A DNA stretch of 64,000 nucleotides from Cutibacterium acnes (lineage in GTDB: Bacteria; Actinomycetota; Actinomycetes; Propionibacteriales; Propionibacteriaceae), in NCBI RefSeq assembly GCF_003030305.1, contig NZ_CP023676.1, positions 1,798,001-1,862,000 on the forward strand. Direction: 5' to 3'. The notes under the pieces are model-generated. The model made no database searches and was not told the origin of the DNA. It saw only the letters and a list, made by a program, of their open reading frames with translations. How positions within the stretch are numbered: position 1 is the first letter of the stretch; the number at the start of each line of letters is the position of its first letter. This document shows positions 1-7,858 of this stretch, one piece after another. A program made the translations under genes and the position numbers.

Positions 1-2084
1 GTCTCTACAGCCGGGCTAAGCACAGGCTCAGCCCCGGTCGCCATGCGCCCAGGCTCGGTTATCAGCCGAGGAATCCACGGCGAAATGACCAGTAGCGGCC
101 CTAATACAACTAGGCTGCCGAGCAGCAGACGTCGAGGTCGGGTCATGAGGATGCCGACGGCCACCGCGACCGGGTATACCCACAATGCAGGAACAAGGCT
201 GATAGCTAGGGCTGACCACAGAGCCAAGCCGCCTGCCGAGGAAACGCCCCCCACCTGGTGACTGCCAGTACCAGCACCGCGCAGCTCAACGACGTCAACA
301 GTCTCGGGATTGACCAACCGCCACGTATGCAGGGCCATGTGGGGGAGGATCACCCCCAACGCCAATGCTGTCACCGAGCCTCGGGCTAGGCCGCCGGTAA
401 GGACAGGCAGCATGCCCCAGAAGCTCGCGAGCAGCACCGTCGTCGTGCCAAGGCCAACCACCCGGCGGAACAATCGATGTGCCGACATCGCCGTGAGCAG
501 CGGGGTTACGACGAACAGGATACGGACCAGAACTTCTGGTTCCCCAATTGTCAACACCGAGCCGAAAGCTGGCCACGCCAACCAGGGAGCGTTCCCTCCA
601 GACAATCCAGGAACAGCGGTCAACCAGCGATGCCACGCTCCAGCCAGGCCACATGGCGCCGGCGCGAGCCAGGTCGACGTCGCTCTACCTGAGCCGTAGA
701 GACCACGGCAGGCAACGATCCCGATCACCACCATAAGGCTGACCATGACGGTGTACGGATTGACGACAGAACGGTGATCGCGGACGGTGAAGTCGTCGCC
801 AGTGAGATCGTCGATCGTCGTTCCATCCTCATTGCGCCACGGGTGGATCCGATCAGACAGATCCCCGGCGTAACGGTCAACTGCCCGAGCCCAGACACTG
901 CGTCGGCTGGGTAGGAGACGGTTGGTGTTCTCAAGGTCGTCAGGATCGCACTGCGCATGGAAGTCCTGCAGGCGATGCGTCATCTCGCGGGTAACCGAGC
1001 GCGACCGCCACAGCTGCAGGCCGGACCGCCACTCGTCGACCGCACGCGAGGGGGCCTTACCCACCATCAGGACGAGAAAACGCCACACGCTAGCCACCAG
1101 GAGAGCCAGACTCGTGCGGGTGGGATGACCGGTCCGGGCTGCAACCATTCGCATCCCCGCGAGACGGTCGGTGACATCCGGACGGGGAGCCAAATGCGAC
1201 TCTCGCTGCCACCCTCGGCCCGCCTGACGGTGATGAATGGTACAACTCGGCGCAGTGCGAACCACCATGCCCGCTTCATTGGCACGCCAGCCAAAATCCA
1301 CGCCGTCACGGAAAAGGGGAAGCGCCGGGTCGAAACCACCCAGGCGCCGCCACACGTCCACCCGAACGAACATGCCAGCCGTCGAGCCACCTAAGATCGG
1401 ACCCGGATCAGCCTGCTTCTGGTCAATATCTCCGCGATCGACGACCGGCAGAACACGAGCACCGCCGGTACTGACGCTCTGTCCTTGCTCATCAATAAAC
1501 TCCGGGTAGTTATGCCGGGCCGGTTTAAGCAATGTGGGATACAAGACGTCAGGGTGAGGCTTGCGCGAAGCCTCCCGCAGCATGCACGTCAATGAGTCAC
1601 GACGCACCTCGACGTCGTCGTGCAGGATCCAGATATGGGTGACACCGTCAGTAAGTCGATCGATCGCTAGGTTAATGCCCTCACCGGGGGTGGTGTCCGC
1701 GCTAGCCGTCACGCACTCGTCCAACAATCCTTCGTCCACAGCAGCCATGAGCAAGTCGGAAGAACCATCCGTAGAGCCGAGGTCGACGGCAATCTGCACT
1801 GCCGCGCGCTCTCCACTACGCCGCAATGCGTTGAGGGCTCGCGGCAACCAGCCGGCCGCCTGGTGAACGAGGAGAATCGCTGCGACCTGGTCGACTGTGA
1901 TGTCGGGGTCTACCGGTTTGCGTTGCTCGTGTGCCCACGCCCAATCCTCCGGATCAATGCGCGTCGACGGGATGACAGGGATAGTCCAGTCGGTCAACCC
2001 CTCCGCAGTGCGGGGAGCATCGCTGCGGTCAAACTGGTGACTCTCGCCGGGTCCGGTCTCCGCAGAGTACTTCTCGTCACTCAC
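1..2084 (-). CDS. GT2 glycosyltransferase with C-terminal polytopic membrane domain (partial, 3' end outside window)
   Basis: The frame is open from a GTG at 2084 to the window edge (about 694 codons). The codon just before the GTG is an in-frame TAG, and AGGTGG lies upstream as ribosome-binding site, so this start is well placed. The N-terminal part is a family 2 glycosyltransferase: an ILLVHQ strand near residue 70, DLGSTDGS at 101-108, a DDV metal/nucleotide motif at 156-158, and GGFDPALPLF followed by DGVDFGWR around 249-267. From about residue 440 on, the sequence is hydrophobic and looks like many membrane spans. The role is probably transfer of a sugar onto a cell-wall glycopolymer at the membrane. 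Neighbouring manC, a second GT2 and an LCP ligase support an envelope function. Acceptor and donor cannot be told. Confidence 0.8.
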   Translation of the reverse strand, partial: MSDEKYSAETGPGESHQFDRSDAPRTAEGLTDWTIPVIPSTRIDPEDWAWAHEQRKPVDPDITVDQVAAILLVHQAAGWLPRALNALRRSGERAAVQIAVDLGSTDGSSDLLMAAVDEGLLDECVTASADTTPGEGINLAIDRLTDGVTHIWILHDDVEVRRDSLTCMLREASRKPHPDVLYPTLLKPARHNYPEFIDEQGQSVSTGGARVLPVVDRGDIDQKQADPGPILGGSTAGMFVRVDVWRRLGGFDPALPLFRDGVDFGWRANEAGMVVRTAPSCTIHHRQAGRGWQRESHLAPRPDVTDRLAGMRMVAARTGHPTRTSLALLVASVWRFLVLMVGKAPSRAVDEWRSGLQLWRSRSVTREMTHRLQDFHAQCDPDDLENTNRLLPSRRSVWARAVDRYAGDLSDRIHPWRNEDGTTIDDLTGDDFTVRDHRSVVNPYTVMVSLMVVIGIVACRGLYGSGRATSTWLAPAPCGLAGAWHRWLTAVPGLSGGNAPWLAWPAFGSVLTIGEPEVLVRILFVVTPLLTAMSAHRLFRRVVGLGTTTVLLASFWGMLPVLTGGLARGSVTALALGVILPHMALHTWRLVNPETVDVVELRGAGTGSHQVGGVSSAGGLALWSALAISLVPALWVYPVAVAVGILMTRPRRLLLGSLVVLGPLLVISPWIPRLITEPGRMATGAEPVLSPAVE

Positions 2085-2232
2085 CTAGCAGGCCACCTGT
2101 TCGTCGACGTCATGGAGCACGGGATGCACACCACGTCTGCGATCATCGCATATGCCGCATCGTGCAGACAGCCATCCCGGGCAGACAGGGCATTCTACCG
2201 GGCCGTGTCAATAACCGCGCTCCGACGTCAGG

Positions 2233-2490
2233 TCACGCCCGCTTGCGCAGCCGACGCCTCTCCATCTCGGACAATCCGCCCCAGATTCCGAACCTCTCGT
2301 CATTCGCAAGGGCGTACTCCAAGCACTCCTGGCGGACCTCACAGGACTCACAGATGCGTTTGGCCTCACGGGTGGATCCACCCTTTTCAGGGAAGAATGC
2401 GTCCGGATCAGTCTGGGCACATAATGCCTTGTCATGCCACTCCGGCTCGTCGTCACCGCCTCCGGCAAGCAAGGTTAAAATCTCGTCCAT
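2233..2490 (-). CDS. whiB: WhiB-family iron-sulfur transcription regulator (WhiB2/WhmD-like)
   Basis: This 85-residue protein has the four cluster-binding cysteines C24, C47, C50 and C56 (one Cys, then CxxC and CxxxxxC spacing). The GIWGG turn is at 68-72, followed by a basic C-terminus (RRRLRKR) for DNA contact. WhiB proteins are small actinobacterial [4Fe-4S] regulators that act with sigma factors. Its position beside manC and envelope glycosyltransferases matches what I recall of the WhiB2/WhmD locus of mycobacteria, where the protein is needed for septation; that subtype is inferred from context. GGGGGAAG precedes the ATG. The upstream gap of about 175 bp holds a short dyad, TTGCG and CGCAA separated by 7 bp, around 2575-2591. 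Confidence 0.93.
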   Translation of the reverse strand: MDEILTLLAGGGDDEPEWHDKALCAQTDPDAFFPEKGGSTREAKRICESCEVRQECLEYALANDERFGIWGGLSEMERRRLRKRA

Positions 2491-2666
2491 GGGGGAAGCT
2501 CCTCGAGATCAGACGCGGCGAGTTCCGCGCCGATGCACAAACTACACGCGTGAGATTCACTGCGCGACTTTGACTTGCGAAAAACCCGCAATAACCGGCG
2601 TGTCGCGCCAGCAAACGTGGTCGATTCGTGGCCTCAGCACAGACCGTACTCAGACAAGCTCCCTGA

Positions 2667-3362
2667 CTACGCCTGACCGTCCGGCTCATCGCGTGAAGGG
2701 CCCGACGCCTCCGTCGTCCAGCCGCCGCCCGCATCATTCTGATCCCACGATGATGCCCCTGCACCACTCGCAGCATCCCCGGCCCTCGTCCACACTGCGC
2801 CGACCCCGGCAGGCCAACTAACTTCATCGCCGTCAGCTGGGCCTTCGGCTTCATCGGCGACGACGGAGCGGTCAGCAGACCCATCCTGGACGGCCTCAGA
2901 GTCTGCGGGGTCCTCATCGTCCGGGACTGAAGCTGCCTCGGGCCGCGTCAACACCAATAAGACCCAAGCAGCGAGAACTTTAATGGCGATCGCCAAAAGA
3001 TCCCCAAATAGTCCCAGGACAGCCCCAAAGGCCCCGCCGGGGCCGTGAATTGGTGACAACAGGGCGAGAACGAGGTCACATCCCGCTGCGACGGCAACAA
3101 CACCGGCAGATACTTTGCCAAGCAATTCAGCATGCGGCGTCACCGGATGGATAAACCGGCACACCAAAACTGCCGCCAGCAGCAACAAAATCATGCCAAT
3201 TCCCAGCGAGCTTCCAGACAGGCTGCGAGCCATACCGAAGAGCCCACTGTGATCGTGAGTCAGCATCTTGACCACACGCACAACAAAAGCGACAAGGAAA
3301 CCAACGCTGACAACGATGACTGTCCACGCAAGCGGCTCACGAATTTCTCGGGCGTTGCTCAC
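2667..3362 (-). CDS. Four-span membrane protein with acidic disordered tail, function unknown
   Basis: The 231-residue product has four likely membrane segments, at about 12-31, 53-71, 83-103 and 117-138. A tail of about 90 residues follows, rich in Asp, Glu, Ala, Gly and Ser and probably disordered. The GTG start overlaps the manC stop by 4 bp (GTGA), so it is translationally coupled to manC. No family is recognised. Its place between whiB and manC suggests an envelope-related role, but this is only context. Confidence 0.75.
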   Translation of the reverse strand: MSNAREIREPLAWTVIVVSVGFLVAFVVRVVKMLTHDHSGLFGMARSLSGSSLGIGMILLLLAAVLVCRFIHPVTPHAELLGKVSAGVVAVAAGCDLVLALLSPIHGPGGAFGAVLGLFGDLLAIAIKVLAAWVLLVLTRPEAASVPDDEDPADSEAVQDGSADRSVVADEAEGPADGDEVSWPAGVGAVWTRAGDAASGAGASSWDQNDAGGGWTTEASGPSRDEPDGQA

Positions 3363-4435
3363 GCGTATCGCCCTCCCGCCCGAGCAGCAACCTCGGCCAC
3401 CACAGCCTTAACCCGCTGCGATTGAGACATCGGCACCACAAGGGTGGCGCGATCAGTGCTCACAACGGCCATGTCATGCAAGCCTGCGACGGCTAAGACA
3501 GCGTCAGGACGGTCATTGATCAGCAAGTTTCCAGCTGAGTCAACCGATACCGTCAAACCGCTCACATTGTTGCCCATCCCATCACTAGGTAAGTGAGGGG
3601 CTAGCGCCTCGTAAGAGCCGACGTCGTACCACTGGATCTCCAACGGAATAGCTGCAACATGAACACCACATCCACCGTGAGATGCCGGTTCCATGACCGC
3701 GATGTCGACCGAGACTTTCTCCATGCACGGGTAAACCTCAGCTAGTCGGGACGGATCAGCGACCAACTCGTCGACGTGATGACGGGTCTGGGGCTTGAGT
3801 TGAGATAAGCAGTCCAATAGGGTCGCAGCCCGCCACACAAACATGCCGGAATTCCACCAGTACTCACCGGAATCCAGATACTGACGAGCCACCTCAGCGC
3901 TGGGTTTCTCAACGAATTCCAGTACCTGGTGAGCACGCGAACCAGGCCTTAGCCGGCCACCTCGATGCAGGTATCCGAATCCGGTATTGGGCTCGGTGGG
4001 GACAACACCGAAAGTCACTAAAGCGGTGGGGTCAGTATTGACGAGGTCAAAACCGTGCTGCAGGGCGGCCCGAAAATCGTCGACAGGACGAATAATGTGG
4101 TCAGCTGTGACGACAGCCATGACGCCATCGGGGTCGCGGTCGGCGATAATTCCCGCCGGCCATGCCACGGCGTTGAGGGAGTCACGCCCCACCGGCTCGC
4201 CCAGAATGTTCTCGGCGGGAACTTCTGGCAACAACTTGGCGACGGTATCGGCATACGAGGAACCCGTGCACACCAAAATGTTGGCGTCGGGCACCAGCCC
4301 AGCGACTCGTTCGTAGGCCATTCGAAGCAGACTGACCCCGTCGATAAGTTCCAATAATTGCTTGGGCTCTCCCTGGTGAGACAACGGCCACAGGCGAGTA
4401 CCGGATCCTCCGGCCAGGATGAGGATGTGCTGCAT
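3359..4435 (-). CDS. manC: Mannose-1-phosphate guanylyltransferase
   Basis: Makes GDP-mannose from mannose-1-phosphate and GTP in the cytoplasm. The nucleotidyltransferase signature LAGGSGTRLWPLS is at 7-19, with PKQ at 24-26, TADH at 110-113, FVEKP at 174-178 and WNSGMF at 194-199. At 358 residues it is the short type without a C-terminal phosphomannose isomerase domain. A 67-bp gap separates it from the divergent TIGR03089-type gene. GDP-mannose is probably used by the neighbouring envelope glycosyltransferases and by the PIG-V-like protein at 50-51 kb (through lipid carriers). A phosphomannomutase that could supply the substrate is at 31.4-33.1 kb. Confidence 0.95.
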   Translation of the reverse strand: MQHILILAGGSGTRLWPLSHQGEPKQLLELIDGVSLLRMAYERVAGLVPDANILVCTGSSYADTVAKLLPEVPAENILGEPVGRDSLNAVAWPAGIIADRDPDGVMAVVTADHIIRPVDDFRAALQHGFDLVNTDPTALVTFGVVPTEPNTGFGYLHRGGRLRPGSRAHQVLEFVEKPSAEVARQYLDSGEYWWNSGMFVWRAATLLDCLSQLKPQTRHHVDELVADPSRLAEVYPCMEKVSVDIAVMEPASHGGCGVHVAAIPLEIQWYDVGSYEALAPHLPSDGMGNNVSGLTVSVDSAGNLLINDRPDAVLAVAGLHDMAVVSTDRATLVVPMSQSQRVKAVVAEVAARAGGRYA

Positions 4436-4511
4436 GTCTACAGAGTATCCGGCCGCGACAACGCAACCGCGTTAGACGCACCACAGCGTCTCATCCTTCA
4501 CAATGGGTGCC

Positions 4512-5234
4512 ATGGTTTCCCTTACTCGGCCAACTCCAACCCGCAGCTCTGACCCCCTGACTGCCCTATGCCAGCGCAGTCAGAACGCAGGAGCATTGCC
4601 CCTACTGACGTGGTACCACGGCGCCGACCGCGGTGAGCTGTCAGCACGCACCTTGTTGACGTGGGTTACGAAATCGGTGTACCTGCTCGATAGCGAGGGA
4701 GTCGAGCCCGGTGGTGTCTCCCGTCTTTCAGTATGCGGTGCGCGTCCCGGCCATTGGACAAGTTGCGTGTGGTTGCTGGCCTCGTGGTGGGCTGGACTAC
4801 GAGTCGATCTGACTGGACAAGAGGAAGCAGCACTAGAAGTCATTGGCCCAGACGTCGCCCCCGTCAACTCCCCCGATGTCCTCATCCAGTGCAGTCTTGC
4901 GCCCCTTGCTACTGCGTGCGAGACCCTGGTATCAGGGGCCATTGATAATGCCGACGTTCTTGCCGCCCCTGACGACCTTGTTGCAGCACGACCTGCCGCC
5001 GCCAATGCTGTGTGGCTCACAGGGCGCCAGGAATGGACCGGAGAACAACTTTTCGGCCTAGTGCCGCTAAGCCAACCAGTTTTGCTCTCTCCCGATCGGA
5101 TTCGTCTCGGTGGCAGCGAACTCGTAGCCACCACCCTTACCAGTTGTCTCCTGGGTGGCGGGTCGTTAGTCCTCGTCGAGTCCACCGACGACCTGGCCAC
5201 CATCGCAGCCCAGGAGGGTGCTGTCGACGTATGA
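4512..5234 (+). CDS. TIGR03089-family protein
   Basis: The 240-residue product (243 if the ATG at 4503 is used; neither has a clear ribosome-binding site) resembles the actinobacterial TIGR03089 family. This family looks like a remnant of an AMP-forming ligase and is usually encoded beside LCP ligases and GDP-mannose synthesis genes. The assignment comes from overall sequence style and position. The LTxxQEWTGEQL region near 190 and a hydrophobic Gly-rich stretch near 215-230 recall adenylating-enzyme folds, but the usual P-loop is absent. Function is unknown. The gene ends 2 bp before the converging GT2 gene. Confidence 0.75.
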   Translation: MVSLTRPTPTRSSDPLTALCQRSQNAGALPLLTWYHGADRGELSARTLLTWVTKSVYLLDSEGVEPGGVSRLSVCGARPGHWTSCVWLLASWWAGLRVDLTGQEEAALEVIGPDVAPVNSPDVLIQCSLAPLATACETLVSGAIDNADVLAAPDDLVAARPAAANAVWLTGRQEWTGEQLFGLVPLSQPVLLSPDRIRLGGSELVATTLTSCLLGGGSLVLVESTDDLATIAAQEGAVDV

Positions 5235-5236
5235 GA

Positions 5237-6259
5237 TCAGTCGTTTGCGCGATCGCCTAAACCGACGAGAAATCCAGCTCCCCAGCTCATGTGCATAATC
5301 GCCAAGACGAGAGGCAGACGGGCTCGAACCCCGGGATCCAAGTCACGTTTCATGGCGGCCGACCCAACCCCGATGATGCTGGCATAGCCCGCCGGCGCCG
5401 CCCAGCCGATAAGCGGCCAGCGCTTCAGCGATGTGCCCTTAGCAGCATGAACGACCCCGATGAGACCGAGGACAGTTCCCGCCGTAATCCCCGTGACCGC
5501 GATAGGGGCAGCCACATATCGCAGACTCACCGAATCGCGATGGCGGCGCATGACCTCGCGACGCCACTGGCCAGTACGGAAAAACTGCTTCGCCAAGGCC
5601 TTGACGGTAGAGCGAGGCCGGTACGTCACTCGAAGATTGGGGCTGAACCATACCTCTCGTCCAGACTGACGCAATCGGTAGTTAAGCTCCCAGTCCTGAG
5701 CCCGGTCGAACTCCGGGCAGAAACCACCGACGGCTTCGAGATCAGCCTTGCGGAAAACGCCAAGAAAGACCGTTTCAGCCGGGCCCTCTGACGCATCGCC
5801 CTGATGGAAAGCGCTGTTACCCAAACCCAACTTGGAGGTATAAGCCACCGCCACAGCCTGCTCAAAGGGAGTACGTCCCTTCGCGTCCATAATCCCACCG
5901 ACATTGGCCGCGCCAGTACGCTCCAACAATTCGACGGCGGTTGCGATGTATTCCGGGCCCAGCTCACCGTGAGCGTCGACGCGCACGATGATGTCGTACT
6001 GGGATACGGCCACACCAAGGTTCAGGGCCTTGGGAGTGGTCCCGTCGGGGTTGTCAATCACCCGAATGCGATCGTCTCGAACAGCCAGATCCTGAGCTAT
6101 CTCAGCCGTGCGATCAGTGCTCGAGGCGATAGCGAGGATGATTTCCATCGGACCCGGGTAGCCCTGATTAAGGACTCCGGCAACCGACTCCTCGAGATAT
6201 CTCTCCTCGTTCCTGACCGGTATGACAACACTGACCGGAGGCGCGAGGTATGACGACAT
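5237..6259 (-). CDS. ExoA-like family 2 glycosyltransferase
   Basis: I place the start at the ATG at 6259, because the longer frame would run into the divergent LCP gene. The 340-residue enzyme has a GT-A fold: VSVVIPVRNEERYLEES at 9-25, a VDAHGE metal-binding motif at 94-99 and a QDWELNYRLR acid motif near 210-220. Three probable membrane helices lie in the last 90 residues. Similar enzymes (ExoA type) transfer sugars from nucleotide donors during polysaccharide synthesis at the inner membrane face. Context with manC and LCP points to an envelope glycopolymer. Donor and acceptor are unknown. Confidence 0.87.
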   Translation of the reverse strand: MSSYLAPPVSVVIPVRNEERYLEESVAGVLNQGYPGPMEIILAIASSTDRTAEIAQDLAVRDDRIRVIDNPDGTTPKALNLGVAVSQYDIIVRVDAHGELGPEYIATAVELLERTGAANVGGIMDAKGRTPFEQAVAVAYTSKLGLGNSAFHQGDASEGPAETVFLGVFRKADLEAVGGFCPEFDRAQDWELNYRLRQSGREVWFSPNLRVTYRPRSTVKALAKQFFRTGQWRREVMRRHRDSVSLRYVAAPIAVTGITAGTVLGLIGVVHAAKGTSLKRWPLIGWAAPAGYASIIGVGSAAMKRDLDPGVRARLPLVLAIMHMSWGAGFLVGLGDRAND

Positions 6260-6364
6260 GCAGGCTATTGTGCCAGGTCTGAATAGCCTTTTAATCCTTC
6301 GGCACACAGGACTCGCCCGATCAAGCCCGCGGATCTGAATGGACTTGCGACTACGGTGGAGTTC

Positions 6365-7639
6365 ATGTCTTATCGAGGCACCGGGCGCAGGCCCCGCGAC
6401 GAGCAATCTCGTCAGTCTGACCTGGACTGGCTATACGGGGTTGACGAAAACGACGCCACCCGTATCGATCCAGTGAACCCGCCGCGCGGCACGTCCGATA
6501 GGACGGGTCGTCCACGGACAGACCGGCGCCCCCAGCCCCGTCGTCGCTCCTTCTCCCAGCAATCCCCACAACCGCAACCCTCTCGGCGTCCTCCTGCTGA
6601 GCTGTATCGATCCGATGGCCAACGACGCCCACCGCGTCAAACCCGACAGCGGCGGCAGGCCGCGAGCCACCCAGCGCCACGCGTACGTCGTCGTCGGCAT
6701 CCCTTCAAGGTCGTCATAGTGCTGTTGTTGGCATGGGTGGTGTGGCTCGTCGCGGTGCCGTCATATGCCCTAGGCCATACTGGAACGGTGGACGCCACTC
6801 CAGACGGACCACGAGGCGCAGATCACCCGGGCACCCTCGTACTGCTGGTCGGCACCGATGAGCGGCAGAATCTCACGCCCAGGCAACAGAAGCAATTGGG
6901 CACCGGCACCGAAGCCGGTCTGCGCACCGACACCATGCTGCTGCTCTACATGCCACCAGAAGGCAAGGATGTCCTCATCTCCCTGCCGCGAGATACGTTC
7001 CTGCGCATTCCCGGGCATCATCACAACAAGCTCAATGCTGCCTACTCGATGGGCGGAGCGAAGTTGCTCGTTCAGACAATTGAAAAGGCGACCAACCTGC
7101 GCATCAACGGTTACGTCGAGATTGGATTCGGTGGGTTCGTCCAGATGGTCGACGCGGTCGGCGGGGTTCATGTAACCCTCAACAAGCCAATGGTCGACAA
7201 GGACTCTCACACGAACCTTCCTGCCGGCCCCCAGAACCTCGATGGGGTCCAGGCCCTCGGGTACGTGCGTATGCGTAAGGCCGACGCGGAAGGAGACCTA
7301 GGCCGCGTCAAAAGGCAGCAGCAGGTGGCCGCCCAGGTGGCCAAGAAGACCCTTAGCCCGTGGACCTTCATCAACCCGGTGCGCTATTGGAAAGTGAATA
7401 TGGCCGCGTCGAAAGCGGTAAAGCTCGGCACCGACACCTCAACCTTGACGGCCTTCAAGACGGCCCGAGGGCTTATGAAGGTCTCCGGAAACGACGGAAT
7501 CAAGATGACCGTCCCCGTCTCGACCGCCTCGGCCTACACCTCAGCCGGATCGTCGGTGTTGTGGAACGACAAGAAGGCCGCCCAATTGTGGGACGACCTG
7601 CGCAGCGGCGACACCTCAAAGGTAACCGAACTATCCTGA
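6365..7639 (+). CDS. LCP (LytR-CpsA-Psr) family glycopolymer ligase
   Basis: LCP proteins move polyprenyl-linked glycopolymers onto peptidoglycan outside the cell. An Arg/Pro/Gln-rich cytoplasmic N-terminus of about 110 residues precedes one membrane anchor (about 114-135). The extracellular LCP domain then shows LLVGTDERQ near 160, LRTDTMLLL near 186, SLPRDT near 206, and a late RVKRQQQ motif. These arginines and aspartates bind the pyrophosphate and metal in the family. The ATG at 6365 follows GGTGGAG closely; a GTG at 6356 is an alternative and adds three residues. It diverges from the GT2 gene over a gap of about 100 bp that must hold both promoters. Confidence 0.92.
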   Translation: MSYRGTGRRPRDEQSRQSDLDWLYGVDENDATRIDPVNPPRGTSDRTGRPRTDRRPQPRRRSFSQQSPQPQPSRRPPAELYRSDGQRRPPRQTRQRRQAASHPAPRVRRRRHPFKVVIVLLLAWVVWLVAVPSYALGHTGTVDATPDGPRGADHPGTLVLLVGTDERQNLTPRQQKQLGTGTEAGLRTDTMLLLYMPPEGKDVLISLPRDTFLRIPGHHHNKLNAAYSMGGAKLLVQTIEKATNLRINGYVEIGFGGFVQMVDAVGGVHVTLNKPMVDKDSHTNLPAGPQNLDGVQALGYVRMRKADAEGDLGRVKRQQQVAAQVAKKTLSPWTFINPVRYWKVNMAASKAVKLGTDTSTLTAFKTARGLMKVSGNDGIKMTVPVSTASAYTSAGSSVLWNDKKAAQLWDDLRSGDTSKVTELS

Positions 7640-7858
7640 TTCCCACCTCTGCGTAACCCTCCGGTTGGACAGCTCACAGCAGCCTCGCCGCGCCCCAAAG
7701 TGATCGGATCGTCGTCATACGCCACGTGAGGCCACCCTGATGGCTAGCCCGAGAGTCACCGTCACATCGAGGACCTCCCCTAGGCGGGCACTACCGATAG
7801 TCACCCTTTTGAGAGCGTGATGCACACGTTTTCATCATGACTCTCTAAGGTTGGTGCC
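7640..7858 (+). promoter_or_regulatory. lacZ upstream region
   Basis: This 219-bp gap must carry the signals that start the beta-galactosidase gene. A weak candidate -35 (TTGAGA, about 7811) is followed 17 bp later by a poor -10. AAGGTTGGTGCC precedes the ATG. No repressor gene is next to lacZ and no convincing operator was seen. Confidence 0.3.

Noticed and set aside
310-2573. Plus-strand open frames over the first 2.5 kb
   Set aside because: The minus strand carries one uninterrupted glycosyltransferase frame with clear motifs, and whiB; the plus frames are shadows.
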